Shown here: piece by piece, positions 1 to 8,398 of the stretch
Layout: each line of letters starts with the position of its first letter
How positions within the stretch are numbered: the stretch's first letter is position 1
NCBI GenBank assembly: GCA_965222705.1
Contig: CBDCUO010000023.1
Span: forward strand, 223,790 to 287,789
Origin: JAFMDF01 sp965222705
Lineage (GTDB): Bacteria > Bacteroidota > Bacteroidia > Chitinophagales > Saprospiraceae
Direction: 5' to 3'
DNA: 64,000 nt
The notes under the pieces: generated by a model
Told to the model about the DNA's origin: nothing
Databases searched by the model: none
What the model saw: the letters and a program-made list of their open reading frames with translations, nothing else
Program-made: the position numbers and the translations under genes

Positions 1-147
1 GGAATGCGTATGGCTGGAAGAACTGGGGGTAGTCGGGTGAAAATACAAAACTTGGAGATTATAAAGATTTTCCCCGAGCAAAATCTAGTATTAGTTAAAG
101 GAGCTATTCCTGGTCATAAAGGAGGCCTTGTAATTTTAGAAAAATAG
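1..147 (+). CDS. rplC: 50S ribosomal protein L3, C-terminal fragment
   Basis: The window opens inside this gene; only the last 48 codons are present, read in frame from base 1 to a TAG stop. The visible peptide GMRMAGRTGGSRVKIQNLEI and the ending PGHKGGLVILEK are typical of the L3 C-terminus. L3 is an early-assembling 23S rRNA binder near the peptidyl-transferase centre. It sits directly upstream of rplD, as in the S10 operon of nearly all bacteria. The start and the N-terminal beta-barrel lie outside the window. Confidence 0.93.
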   Translation, partial: GMRMAGRTGGSRVKIQNLEIIKIFPEQNLVLVKGAIPGHKGGLVILEK

Positions 148-252
148 TTGTGATTGTTTGATGCTGATTAAGCTTAGCCTTTTGCCTAAAAATTGAGTAA
201 TGCCTTAGCGAAATCAGCAATTGAATAATAATAAAGTAATAAATTTCAGACA

Positions 253-879
253 ATGAAACTGGAAGTATTAAGTATTAGCGGAGATAAAACGGGCAGAGCT
301 GTGGATTTGCCAGATGCTTTATTTGGCGAAAAACCTAACGAGCATGCCGTTTATCTGGCAGTGAAGCAATACCTGGCGCATCAGCGTCAAGGAACACATA
401 AAACAAAAGAAAAAGGAGAAATTAAGGGTTCTACCAGAAAATTGAAAAGACAAAAAGGGACTGGAACAGCTCGTGCAGGTAGTATTAAAAGTGGCATTTT
501 TAGAGGCGGAGGTAGAATGTTTGGACCACGACCTCGAAAATATTCCCAGAAACTAAACAAAAAAGTAAAGCGTTTGGCGCGTAGATCGGCTTTGTCTAGC
601 AAATTAAACCAGGGACAAATCAAGGTGGTAGAGGACTTTACGTTTGATACACCCAAAACTAGAGAGTATTTAAATATTTTAAACTCTTTGGGCTGTGGCG
701 ATGATAAATCCCTCTTAGTGCTCGGAGAACATGACCCAATCATGCAATTATCCAGTAGAAATTTGCAAAAAGCCAATGTCGTAACAGCAGCAGAATTAAA
801 CACCTATCAGGTTTTGAATTCTAAAGTAATTCTTTTAACAGAAGGAGCGGTTGAGTGGGTGGTTGCTTCATTGTCCTAA
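253..879 (+). CDS. rplD: 50S ribosomal protein L4
   Basis: 208 residues, the usual L4 length. The extended loop that lines the exit tunnel is seen around residues 45-95, rich in basic and glycine residues (KRQKGTGTARAGSIKSGIFR, then GGGRMFGPRPR). L4 binds 23S rRNA and in some bacteria also represses its own operon; no such leader site can be judged here because the operon start is outside the window. The ATG at 253 follows an AT-rich stretch without a Shine-Dalgarno sequence, as is normal in Bacteroidota. It is followed 21 bases later by rplW. Confidence 0.97.
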   Translation: MKLEVLSISGDKTGRAVDLPDALFGEKPNEHAVYLAVKQYLAHQRQGTHKTKEKGEIKGSTRKLKRQKGTGTARAGSIKSGIFRGGGRMFGPRPRKYSQKLNKKVKRLARRSALSSKLNQGQIKVVEDFTFDTPKTREYLNILNSLGCGDDKSLLVLGEHDPIMQLSSRNLQKANVVTAAELNTYQVLNSKVILLTEGAVEWVVASLS

Positions 880-900
880 AAGTTTTAAAACCATTAAAAT

Positions 901-1197
901 ATGACCAAGCAAATATTAATAAAACCAATGATTACCGAGAAATCTAGTAGATTGATGGATGACCATAATAAATACACTTTTATAGTGGATAAAAGGGCCA
1001 ATAAAGTAGAGATTAAAAAGGCGATAGAGGAAACTTATAATGTGGCTGTCGAGACCGTAAATACGACAATAATGCCTTCAAAATCGAAAACCCGATCTAC
1101 TAAAAGCGGGATTCGACGGGGCAGAAAATCGTCTTTTAAAAAAGCAATTATCACGCTTTCTTATGGAGAAGAAATTGATCTATATGGCGAAGTGTAA
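901..1197 (+). CDS. rplW: 50S ribosomal protein L23
   Basis: 98 residues, standard bacterial length. The N-terminal signature KPMITEKSSRLMDDHNKYTF and the basic loop with SKSKTRSTKSGIRRGRKSSF identify L23. It lies at the tunnel exit and is the docking point for trigger factor and SRP. It sits between rplD and rplB in the conserved order, and the ATG at 901 is preceded by an A-rich spacer. Nothing unusual was seen. Confidence 0.97.
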   Translation: MTKQILIKPMITEKSSRLMDDHNKYTFIVDKRANKVEIKKAIEETYNVAVETVNTTIMPSKSKTRSTKSGIRRGRKSSFKKAIITLSYGEEIDLYGEV

Positions 1198-1241
1198 AGA
1201 TTTTTGCTTGATGATATAAAAAACGAAGAAATTCTAATAAA

Positions 1242-2066
1242 ATGCCAGTAAAAAAATATAGCCCGGTAACACCCGGAACGAGATTCAGGGTTGGAAATGC
1301 CTTTGCAGAAATAACGACGAGCAAGCCAGAAAAAAGTTTGACTGTTGGACTAAAGAAATCAGGCGGCAGGAATAATTCTGGTAAAATGACCGTTCGGAAT
1401 ATTGGCGGTGGGCATAAACGCAGGTACAGAATCATTGATTTTAAGAGAAATAAAGACAGTGTTGAGGCAACGGTAAAAACGATTGAGTATGACCCAAATC
1501 GTACGGCCTACATCGCCTTGGTGGAGTATTCAGATGGAGAGAAACGATATATCATTGCCCCAAATGGTTTAAAGGTGGGGGAGACGATTATGTCGGGGAA
1601 GGGAGCAACGCCCGATGTTGGAAACGCCCTTTATTTATCGGATATTCCTTTAGGCGCATCTATTCATGCGATTGAATTACAGCCTGGAAGAGGGGCAGCT
1701 TTGGCTAGAAGTGCAGGCACTTATGCTACCCTAATGGGAAGAGAAGGCAAATATGCTTCTGTAAAATTGCCGTCTGGCGAAGTCCGAAAAATCCTATTGA
1801 CCTGCAAAGCAACTATTGGAACGACTTCCAATCCGGATCATGGACTACAAGTATATGGTAAAGCAGGTCGAAGACGTTGGTTGGGTCGAAGACCGCGAGT
1901 GCGAGGGGTTGCTATGAATCCCGTAGATCACCCAATGGGTGGAGGAGAAGGAAGAGCCTCGGGTGGGCATCCAAGATCAAGAACGGGCGTTATGGCAAAA
2001 GGGCAAAAGACTAGAAATCCGAAGAAACGCTCTTCTAAGTTGATTATTTCCAAAAGGAAAAGTTAA
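1242..2066 (+). CDS. rplB: 50S ribosomal protein L2
   Basis: 274 residues, the normal L2 length. The N-terminal OB-like part is followed by the SH3-like domain and the highly conserved C-terminal segment with GVAMNPVDHPMGGGEGRASG (about residues 223-242). The His in this segment is close to the peptidyl-transferase centre and is needed for L2 function in other bacteria. The C-terminus is basic (KKRSSKLIISKRKS). rpsS begins 14 bases downstream, indicating co-transcription and probably translational coupling. Confidence 0.98.
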   Translation: MPVKKYSPVTPGTRFRVGNAFAEITTSKPEKSLTVGLKKSGGRNNSGKMTVRNIGGGHKRRYRIIDFKRNKDSVEATVKTIEYDPNRTAYIALVEYSDGEKRYIIAPNGLKVGETIMSGKGATPDVGNALYLSDIPLGASIHAIELQPGRGAALARSAGTYATLMGREGKYASVKLPSGEVRKILLTCKATIGTTSNPDHGLQVYGKAGRRRWLGRRPRVRGVAMNPVDHPMGGGEGRASGGHPRSRTGVMAKGQKTRNPKKRSSKLIISKRKS

Positions 2067-2080
2067 ATAAATAGCAATAA

Positions 2081-2347
2081 ATGGCAAGATCAATAAAAAA
2101 AGGACCTTATGTCTTTCACAAATTATTGACGAAAGTACAAAAGGCAAAAGAATCAAAGAGAAAGACTGTTATTAAAACTTGGTCCCGATCCTCAATGATT
2201 ATTCCGGACATGGTGGGCGAAACGATTGCTGTGCATAATGGTAAAACCTTTGTTCCTGTTTTCATTACGGAAAATATGGTGGGACATAAATTGGGAGAAT
2301 TTTCACCAACGCGCAATTTTAGAAGCCACGGAGGTAGGGCAAGGTAA
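2081..2347 (+). CDS. rpsS: 30S ribosomal protein S19
   Basis: 88 residues. The family core HNGKTFVPVFITENMVGHKL followed by GEFSPTRNFRSHGG is plainly visible. S19 pairs with S13 in the head of the small subunit near the A-site tRNA. The gene starts at the ATG at 2081 (MARSIKKGPYV), the canonical S19 start. The spacer to rplV (128 bases) is longer than most in this cluster and holds no gene. Confidence 0.97.
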   Translation: MARSIKKGPYVFHKLLTKVQKAKESKRKTVIKTWSRSSMIIPDMVGETIAVHNGKTFVPVFITENMVGHKLGEFSPTRNFRSHGGRAR

Positions 2348-2475
2348 TTCGACCAATTATTTGATTGAAAAGAAAAAAATTGCAGGTGGCATACATCTGT
2401 TGTAAACTATTTAATCTTTCTTTGGCGAAATGAGCTGACCTCAAAATTTGTCAAAGAGCTTACTTTATATAAAAG

Positions 2476-2955
2476 ATGGAAGCAGTAGCTAAACTAAAAA
2501 GCGTTCCCATGTCTGTTCGAAAAATGCGACAGGTCGTGGATAATGTTAGAGGAAAAGATGTGGAGAGCGCCTTAAACATTTTGAGATACACCAAAAGAGA
2601 GTCTGCAATTTGGTTGGAAAAATTGTTGCTATCGGCTATTTCTAATTGGGAGTATAAAACGGGCGGCCTCGAAAATGCAGATGATTATGATTTATATATT
2701 AAAACTGCCTTTGCGGATGCAGGAACCCAACTAAAAAGATTCCGGCCAGCTCCACACGGCAGAGCGCATAGAATCAGAAAACATTCTTGTCATGTGACCT
2801 TCATTGTCGAAAATCGAATTTTGCTAGACAACGAAGAAGACGAAGATTTGTATGAAGAACAATACGATGAAGAATATGAAGAAATAGAAGAGGAAATGGA
2901 ATCTACAGAAGAAATCACTAACGAGGAAGAAACGCTTGAAGAAGAAGAAAAATAA
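2476..2955 (+). CDS. rplV: 50S ribosomal protein L22 with acidic C-terminal tail
   Basis: 159 residues, against about 110-120 for most L22 proteins. Residues 1-115 form the normal L22 fold, with the beta-hairpin segment PHGRAHRIRKHSCHVTFIVE that reaches into the exit tunnel. Residues from about 118 are an almost purely acidic tail of Glu, Asp, Tyr and Thr (for example NEEETLEEEEK at the end). Extended acidic L22 tails occur in some Bacteroidota; the function is unknown. A similar tail is present on L17 (rplQ) at the other end of this cluster. The tail is in frame and codes for the same skewed residues to the stop, so it is not a frameshift artefact. Confidence 0.96.
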   Translation: MEAVAKLKSVPMSVRKMRQVVDNVRGKDVESALNILRYTKRESAIWLEKLLLSAISNWEYKTGGLENADDYDLYIKTAFADAGTQLKRFRPAPHGRAHRIRKHSCHVTFIVENRILLDNEEDEDLYEEQYDEEYEEIEEEMESTEEITNEEETLEEEEK

Positions 2956-3028
2956 GGTGGATGGATACTTATATAAGATACTGAAACTATCTACAGTATA
3001 ATCCACAATTTTATATAAATAAAAAATT

Positions 3029-3790
3029 ATGGGTCAAAAGACAAATCCAATAGGTAATCGTTTAGGCATCATTAAGGGTTGGGAGTCCAACTGGTTTGGA
3101 GGTTCTGATTTTGGAGATAAAGTGGTAGAAGATGAAAAGATCAGAAATTATTTGAGGGCTAGGGTTCAAAAGGGGGGAATCAGCCGCATTTTAATAGAAA
3201 GAACCCTTAAGCGAATTACCGTTACCATTAATACATCTCGTCCTGGCATTATCATCGGAAAAGGGGGGGCAGAAGTGGACAGAATCAGGGAAGAGTTGAA
3301 AAAGCTAACGGGCACGGATGTTCAGATTAATATTATCGAAATCAGAAAACCGGAATTAGATGCTTATATTGTAGGAGAGTCGGTTGCCAAGCAAATCGAA
3401 TCCCGCATTAATTATCGCCGGGCGATTAAAATGGCCATTCAATCAACCATACGCGCTGGTGCAGAAGGTATAAAAGTGAGGATTTCCGGACGCTTGAATG
3501 GTGCAGAAATGGCTCGATCCGAAGAATACAAAGAAGGAAGAACCCCGCTTCATACATTTAGAGCGGATATTGACTACGCTTTAGTAGAGGCTTTGACTGT
3601 TTATGGTAAAATCGGTATCAAGGTCTGGATTTGTAAAGGCGAAGTATTAGGAAAACGGGATTTATTCTCTCAACCTGTATCCAAAAAAGGAGGAAACGAT
3701 GGACATCGAGGCGATAGAAGAAGAGATGGAGGTCGAGGCAGAGGCAGAGGGGGAAATAGGGACGGTAGGAGAAATCAACGCAGGCGGTAG
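3029..3790 (+). CDS. rpsC: 30S ribosomal protein S3 with Arg/Gly-rich C-terminus
   Basis: 253 residues. The N-terminal MGQKTNPIGNRLGIIKGWES and the KH domain with RPGIIIGKGGAEVDRI are classic S3. S3 lies at the mRNA entry channel and with S4 helps unwind mRNA. After the conserved YGKIGIKVWICKGE (about residues 190-205) there is a tail of roughly 40 residues rich in Arg, Gly and Asp (RRRDGGRGRGRGGNRDGR), resembling RGG motifs. Such basic tails are found in S3 of several Bacteroidota. A 244-base spacer to rplP follows, with a candidate internal promoter. Confidence 0.97.
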   Translation: MGQKTNPIGNRLGIIKGWESNWFGGSDFGDKVVEDEKIRNYLRARVQKGGISRILIERTLKRITVTINTSRPGIIIGKGGAEVDRIREELKKLTGTDVQINIIEIRKPELDAYIVGESVAKQIESRINYRRAIKMAIQSTIRAGAEGIKVRISGRLNGAEMARSEEYKEGRTPLHTFRADIDYALVEALTVYGKIGIKVWICKGEVLGKRDLFSQPVSKKGGNDGHRGDRRRDGGRGRGRGGNRDGRRNQRRR

Positions 3791-3866
3791 CTCGTTTAGC
3801 TTAAAAAGAGAAACCGGATGGCTTAATTTAAAACTTAAACCATTAGGTCATTATTTAGAAAAGCCG

Positions 3867-3874
3867 TACTTTTG
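3867..3874 (+). promoter_or_regulatory. Candidate internal promoter -7 box before rplP
   Basis: The octamer TACTTTTG followed by CGCAAC matches the Bacteroidota sigma-70 -7 consensus TAnnTTTG. It lies in the 244-base gap between rpsC and rplP, about 160 bases before the rplP start. No clear TTG -33 element is seen at the right spacing, so this is a weak call. A hairpin-like pair (AAAAAATGG near 3895 and CCATTTTTT near 3930) lies downstream. Confidence 0.3.
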
Positions 3875-4034
3875 CGCAACTTTTTAAAAAGGAGCGAAAA
3901 AATGGTTGTTAAAGTCTGTAAAACCCATTTTTTGTAAAAAAATCGTTCTACTCAAAAAAGGGAAAACGCTAAGGCGGATGGACAATCTGCTTTACTTCCT
4001 TCCAAGTTGGAGATGAACGAAAAAACTTTTCAAA

Positions 4035-4454
4035 ATGCTACAACCGAAAAGAACAAAATACAGAAAACAGCAGAAAGGCCGCTATAATGGCTTGGCGCAT
4101 CGGGGACATAAAATTTCTTTCGGCTCATTTGGCTTGAAAGCAGTCACCGGTGGAAGGATTACCAATCGCCAGATTGAAGCGGCTCGTATTGCTTTGACTA
4201 GATATATGAAAAGGGAAGGAAAGGTATGGATTAGGATTTTTCCAGATAAGCCAATAACCGCAAAACCGCAAGAAGTACGGATGGGTAAAGGGAAGGGAGC
4301 GTTAGACCATTACGTAGCTCCCATTAAGGCAGGTAGAATATTGTTTGAAATAGATGGCGTTTCTATAAAAATTGCCAAAGAAGCTTTAAGGCTGGCAGCA
4401 CAGAAATTACCTGTCTTGACTAAATTTTCTATTCGTCCTGATTATGTAGAATAA
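4035..4454 (+). CDS. rplP: 50S ribosomal protein L16
   Basis: 139 residues, normal for L16. It starts MLQPKRTKYRKQQKGRYNGL and contains the conserved GRITNRQIEAARIALTRYMK and GKGKGALDHYVAPIKAGRIL. L16 organises the A-site region of the large subunit and is the bacterial counterpart of L10e. The gene follows rpsC in the standard order. It is close to rpmC (20 bases), so the two are surely on one transcript. Confidence 0.97.
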   Translation: MLQPKRTKYRKQQKGRYNGLAHRGHKISFGSFGLKAVTGGRITNRQIEAARIALTRYMKREGKVWIRIFPDKPITAKPQEVRMGKGKGALDHYVAPIKAGRILFEIDGVSIKIAKEALRLAAQKLPVLTKFSIRPDYVE

Positions 4455-4474
4455 GCCTTAAAAAAGTTATAAAA

Positions 4475-4738
4475 ATGGCAAGTAAAAAATTTTTGGAATT
4501 AAAAGAGTTTACAGACGACGAAATGAAGGATGAATTAAGCGCAACAGTAGCTCGGTATCAAGCACTTCGGTTTGATCATACTGTTAAAGGAATAGATAAC
4601 CCGTTGAATTTAAGGGAAATCAGACGAGATATTGCTCGTTTGAAAACAGAGATTAGAAGAAGAGAATTAGAAAGCATGTCCGTAGAGGAATTGGGCAAAA
4701 GATCGAAAATCAGAGCGAGAAGAAGAAGAAAATTTTAA
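4475..4738 (+). CDS. rpmC: 50S ribosomal protein L29
   Basis: 87 residues, longer than the usual 60-70. The core L29 helical hairpin is visible: an N-terminal acidic helix, ATVARYQALRFDHTVKGIDN, and the signature NLREIRRDIARLKTEIRRRE. A C-terminal extension of about 20 residues ends in the basic stretch KIRARRRRKF. L29 sits next to L23 at the tunnel exit. Its position between rplP and rpsQ is conserved. Confidence 0.95.
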   Translation: MASKKFLELKEFTDDEMKDELSATVARYQALRFDHTVKGIDNPLNLREIRRDIARLKTEIRRRELESMSVEELGKRSKIRARRRRKF

Positions 4739-4857
4739 TGAAGTAAAATATATACTAAACTATTTTATGTTTTCCTTCTTTGGCAAGTTATGTGTAAAAT
4801 AGCAATGTTATCGTTCTTCTAAAATACGCATTTTGTCGAAGAAATTTATATTTTAAT

Positions 4858-5118
4858 ATGTCAACGGAAAGAAATTTAAGAAAAACGAGAATTGGTATCG
4901 TAACTAGCTCGAAAATGGATAAATCCATAACGGTAGCAATTGAGCGTAAATTGCGGCACCCTATTTATGGCAAGTCGGTAAAAAAAACCAAAAAATTTAT
5001 TGCACACGATGAGGAAAATACCTGCAATGAGGGAGATACTGTAAAAATAATGGAAACCCGCCCTTTGAGCAAACGCAAAAGATGGCGTTTGGTCGAGATT
5101 ATTGAAAGAGCAAAATAA
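4858..5118 (+). CDS. rpsQ: 30S ribosomal protein S17
   Basis: 86 residues, standard for S17. The OB-fold motifs RIGIVTSSKMDKSITVAIER, the HPIYGKSVKKTKKFIAHDE block and ETRPLSKRKRWRLVEIIERA are all recognisable. S17 is a primary 16S rRNA binder. The preceding 119 bases between rpmC and rpsQ contain no gene. The start at ATG 4858 gives the family-typical N-terminus MSTERNLRKTR. Confidence 0.96.
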   Translation: MSTERNLRKTRIGIVTSSKMDKSITVAIERKLRHPIYGKSVKKTKKFIAHDEENTCNEGDTVKIMETRPLSKRKRWRLVEIIERAK

Positions 5119-5164
5119 CTCCCTTTAATGGGTATTCAATCGAAATCGTCCAAAGTAAAGCACG

Positions 5165-5530
5165 ATGATACAACAAGAATCAAGATTAAAAGTAGCCGAT
5201 AATAGTGGTGCCAAAGAGGTACTTTGTATTCGGGTTTTAGGTGGCTCCAAGCGTCGCTATGCCTCTATTGGGGACCAAATTGTGTGTACGATAAAAGAAT
5301 CAACTCCAGGAGGAATTAAAAAAGGGACTGTATCAAAAGCAGTTGTTGTGAGGACGAAAAAGGAAATTAGGAGAAAGGACGGGTCTTACATTCGATTCGA
5401 TGATAATGCAGTCGTATTATTAACCCCAACGGATGAACCTCGTGGTACGCGTATTTTTGGACCAGTTGCCAGAGAATTGAGGGATAGAGACTATATGAGA
5501 ATTATTTCTTTAGCACCTGAAGTGCTCTAA
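5165..5530 (+). CDS. rplN: 50S ribosomal protein L14
   Basis: 121 residues, the invariant L14 length range. It starts MIQQESRLKVADNSGAKEVL and carries the L14 signature around VVVRTKKEIRRKDGSYIRFD and the ending ELRDRDYMRIISLAPEVL. L14 binds 23S rRNA and forms an intersubunit bridge; it is also the contact for the silencing factor RsfS in other bacteria. Nothing unusual. Confidence 0.98.
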   Translation: MIQQESRLKVADNSGAKEVLCIRVLGGSKRRYASIGDQIVCTIKESTPGGIKKGTVSKAVVVRTKKEIRRKDGSYIRFDDNAVVLLTPTDEPRGTRIFGPVARELRDRDYMRIISLAPEVL

Positions 5531-5603
5531 AATTTGAAGGTTTTTTCAAAATCCAGTTTGCATTACTTGCTCAACTGGGATTTGATTTTAAATAGGAATA
5601 GCT

Positions 5604-5945
5604 ATGGCTAAAAATAAAAAAAGCAAGAAGTTCCCCAAATTGAATATCAGAAAAGGAGACAAAGTGTTGGTGATTGCTGGGAGAGATAAAGACTCGGAAG
5701 GACAAGTACTGGAAGTTTTTCCCAAAAAGCAAAGAGTAATTGTTGATCAGATTAATATTGTAAAAAAACATACCAAACCGACCCAGGATAATCCTGGCGG
5801 GATCATTGAAATGCCTGCTTCTATCCACATTTCCAATTTGATGTTGATTGATCCCAAAACGGGAGAGCCAACTAGAGTGGGAAGAAAAAGAGTAGAGGGC
5901 AAACTGGTAAGATATTCTAAGAAATCAGGAGAAATTATTAGATAA
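5604..5945 (+). CDS. rplX: 50S ribosomal protein L24
   Basis: 113 residues. The KOW motif is visible at about residues 17-45 (RKGDKVLVIAGRDKDSEGQV) followed by VDQINIVKKHTKPTQDNPGG. L24 is an assembly initiator of the large subunit. Its stop codon overlaps the start codon of rplE by one base (TAATG at 5943-5947), so translation of L24 and L5 is coupled. Confidence 0.97.
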   Translation: MAKNKKSKKFPKLNIRKGDKVLVIAGRDKDSEGQVLEVFPKKQRVIVDQINIVKKHTKPTQDNPGGIIEMPASIHISNLMLIDPKTGEPTRVGRKRVEGKLVRYSKKSGEIIR

Positions 5946-6502
5946 TGAGTTATTTACCTAGGCTAAGAAAAAAATATTCCGAAGAAATTGTACCAAAGCT
6001 TATGGAACAATTTCAGTATAGTTCGATCATGCAGGTACCCAAGCTGCAAAAAATATGCCTCAATCAAGGAGTAGGGGTAGCTACCCAGGATAAAAAACTA
6101 ATAGATAATGCCGTTGAAGAGATGAGCCTTATCGCTGGACAAAGAGCCGTTCCTACCAAAGCTAAACTTTCGGTTTCCAACTTTAAATTAAGAGAAGGCA
6201 TGCCGATTGGGGTGAGAGTGACGCTGAGGCAGGATAAAATGTATGAATTTTTGGACCGCTTAGTAGCGGTTGCGCTACCTCGGGTTCGCGACTTTAGAGG
6301 CATTAACGACAGGAGCTTTGATGGTAGAGGCAACTATTCTATGGGAATCACAGAGCAAATTATTTTTCCCGAAATTGACCTAGATAAAGTGGGACGCATT
6401 TCGGGCTTGGACGTGACCTTTGTGACTTCTGCCAAAACGGATGAAGAGGCTTATGCGCTATTAAAAGCATTTGGGTTGCCTTTCAGAAATGCCAGAAAAT
6501 AA
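5945..6502 (+). CDS. rplE: 50S ribosomal protein L5
   Basis: 185 residues, normal for L5. Conserved blocks include NQGVGVATQDKKLIDNAVEE and GRGNYSMGITEQIIFPEIDL. L5 binds 5S rRNA and contacts the P-site tRNA. The gene starts on the A of the upstream stop (one-base overlap with rplX). The neighbouring order rplN-rplX-rplE-rpsN is the usual spc operon. Confidence 0.98.
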   Translation: MSYLPRLRKKYSEEIVPKLMEQFQYSSIMQVPKLQKICLNQGVGVATQDKKLIDNAVEEMSLIAGQRAVPTKAKLSVSNFKLREGMPIGVRVTLRQDKMYEFLDRLVAVALPRVRDFRGINDRSFDGRGNYSMGITEQIIFPEIDLDKVGRISGLDVTFVTSAKTDEEAYALLKAFGLPFRNARK

Positions 6503-6543
6503 TCATCAATGGCACTCACGAGAAAATAATAAAAATAGTCATA

Positions 6544-6813
6544 ATGGCAAGAAAATCACTGATAGCCAGAGAAAGAAAGAGAAGGAAATTGGTTGCTAAA
6601 TATGCAGAATTGCGAAAGCAGCTAAAGGAAGAAGGTCGTTGGGAAGAATTGGATAAATTACCACGTAATTCCAACAAAATTCGGCTGCATAATCGTTGCA
6701 AATTGTCTGGCCGTCCCAAAGGCTACATGCGAATGTTTGGCATTTCCAGAGTGGCTTTTCGCAAAATGGCTTTGGAAGGTAAAATTCCTGGTGTGCGCAA
6801 AGCAAGCTGGTAG
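6544..6813 (+). CDS. rpsN: 30S ribosomal protein S14, zinc-free form
   Basis: 89 residues. The C-terminal signature RCKLSGRPKGYMRMFGISRV is clear. The protein has a single cysteine and lacks the CxxC...CxxC zinc ribbon of the short S14 type, so this is the longer zinc-independent (C-minus) form. S14 is in the head of the 30S subunit. Together with the L36 encoded at 12614, this suggests that these ribosome components do not need zinc. Confidence 0.97.
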   Translation: MARKSLIARERKRRKLVAKYAELRKQLKEEGRWEELDKLPRNSNKIRLHNRCKLSGRPKGYMRMFGISRVAFRKMALEGKIPGVRKASW

Positions 6814-6902
6814 GATAAATAAATTCCTTTTTTGACAAAGAACCAAATTTATTAAGTAGTGACAAAAATTGTTGCTAAACTGATAGATTAAATTCGTAAA
6901 TA

Positions 6903-7301
6903 ATGACAGATCCAATAGCAGATTATTTAACACGCATTAGAAATGCACAGATAGCGGGCCATAGAATCCTGGAGATTCCTGCTTCTAATATGAAAAAGGG
7001 CATTACCAAGATTTTATATGATCAAGGGTATATTTTAAAATATAAATTTGCAGATGATGAAGGGCATCAAGGCACCATTAAAATCGCTTTGAAATATGAT
7101 TCCAAAACCAAAAAACCTGTCATTCAAAAACTGGGTAGGATTAGCAAACCTGGTTTGAGAAAATACGCTAAGGTTGACGAAGTCCCTAGAATTATTAATG
7201 GCTTAGGGATTTGTATTGTTTCTACTTCTAAAGGATTAATGACGGATAAACAAGCGCGAAAGGAAAATGTAGGGGGCGAATTGCTTTGCTACGTTTATTG
7301 A
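6903..7301 (+). CDS. rpsH: 30S ribosomal protein S8
   Basis: 132 residues. It begins MTDPIADYLTRIRNAQIAGH and has the C-terminal S8 signature ISTSKGLMTDKQARKENVGG with a slight change (VSTSKG), ending GELLCYVY. S8 is a primary binder of the central 16S domain and in E. coli is the translational repressor of the spc operon by binding near rplE; no such site was identified here. Confidence 0.97.
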   Translation: MTDPIADYLTRIRNAQIAGHRILEIPASNMKKGITKILYDQGYILKYKFADDEGHQGTIKIALKYDSKTKKPVIQKLGRISKPGLRKYAKVDEVPRIINGLGICIVSTSKGLMTDKQARKENVGGELLCYVY

Positions 7302-7340
7302 TGTCTGCCTGAAGATCGAATTGCAAAAAAATAAGAAGCT

Positions 7341-7892
7341 ATGTCTAGAATAGGAAAATTGCCACTTAGCCTGCCCTCGGGAGTAGAGGTAAAAGTAAGC
7401 CAAGGTAATTTGGTAACCGTAAAAGGTCCAAAAGGAGAATTAATTCAACAGATTGACCCAGACCTGACCGTAAAAATTGAAGAGGGAGAATTGACAGTAA
7501 CCAGACCAACTAATCAGAAGCGCCATCGCGCCATGCATGGTTTATATAGGTCTTTAATTGGCAATATGGTTGAAGGGGTTTCTATGGGATATAAAAAAGA
7601 ATTGGAATTGGTCGGAGTAGGGTATAGAGCGAGTAATACCGGCAATTTGTTAGAGTTATCACTCGGATATTCCCATCAGATCCTTTTCTATGTTCCAGAT
7701 GATATCAAGGTAGAAACAGTAACAGAAAAAGGGAAGAACCCCTTGGTAGTTTTGAGTGGCGCTGATAAACAATTGATTGGTCAGATTGCAGCTAAAATCC
7801 GATCCTTTAGAAAACCGGAGCCCTATAAAGGCAAAGGGATTCGATTTAAAGGAGAAGAAATTAGAAGAAAAGCTGGTAAAACGGCTACTTAA
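7341..7892 (+). CDS. rplF: 50S ribosomal protein L6
   Basis: 183 residues, standard. It starts MSRIGKLPLSLPSGVEVKVS and has the two repeated L6 domains, with GYKKELELVGVGYRAS in the middle and the C-terminal signature EPYKGKGIRFKGEEIRRKAG. L6 lies near the sarcin-ricin loop and the factor-binding site. The spacer to rplR is 135 bases and empty of genes. Confidence 0.98.
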   Translation: MSRIGKLPLSLPSGVEVKVSQGNLVTVKGPKGELIQQIDPDLTVKIEEGELTVTRPTNQKRHRAMHGLYRSLIGNMVEGVSMGYKKELELVGVGYRASNTGNLLELSLGYSHQILFYVPDDIKVETVTEKGKNPLVVLSGADKQLIGQIAAKIRSFRKPEPYKGKGIRFKGEEIRRKAGKTAT

Positions 7893-8027
7893 TTACATGA
7901 CAAGTGTCCCGTTTTATTAACGAGGTGTAGGAGTTGGATAGCAGGACTATTCAACCTTATATTTTTTAATCATTACTAAGTTTAACTTCGTATATGCTGG
8001 TTGGAAATCAGCAATAAATCGTGAAAG

Positions 8028-8381
8028 ATGAAACTCACAAAGTTAAAACGCAGAAAACGCATCCATAAGCGAGTAAGGAAAAAAATTAGAGGGACAGTAA
8101 CTCGCCCTCGCTTGGCTGTTTTTAGAAGTAACAAGTCCATTTATGGGCAGATTATTGACGATACCAATAATAGAACATTGGTAGCCGCTTCTTCTATTGA
8201 GAGGGATTTGGCTAAAGCTGGAAATAAATCAGAGCAAGCGAAAGCAGTGGGAAAACTTTTAGGGGAACGAGCTAAAGACAAGGGTATAGAAGTGGTGGTG
8301 TTTGATAGAGGAGGTTACCTATATCACGGAAGAGTAAAAGCACTAGCAGATGGAGCTAGAGAAAGTGGATTAAAATTCTAA
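8028..8381 (+). CDS. rplR: 50S ribosomal protein L18
   Basis: 117 residues. The conserved core RPRLAVFRSNKSIYGQIIDD and the ending GGYLYHGRVKALADGARESG followed by LKF are typical. L18 binds 5S rRNA with L5 and L25. rpsE begins 17 bases downstream. Nothing unusual was seen. Confidence 0.97.
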   Translation: MKLTKLKRRKRIHKRVRKKIRGTVTRPRLAVFRSNKSIYGQIIDDTNNRTLVAASSIERDLAKAGNKSEQAKAVGKLLGERAKDKGIEVVVFDRGGYLYHGRVKALADGARESGLKF

Positions 8382-8398
8382 AAAAATAAATATTAATA

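Noticed and set aside
3699..3887. A 62-codon open frame overlapping the end of rpsC
   Set aside because: It is an out-of-frame reading of the Arg/Gly-rich S3 tail; S3 continues in its own frame to 3790.
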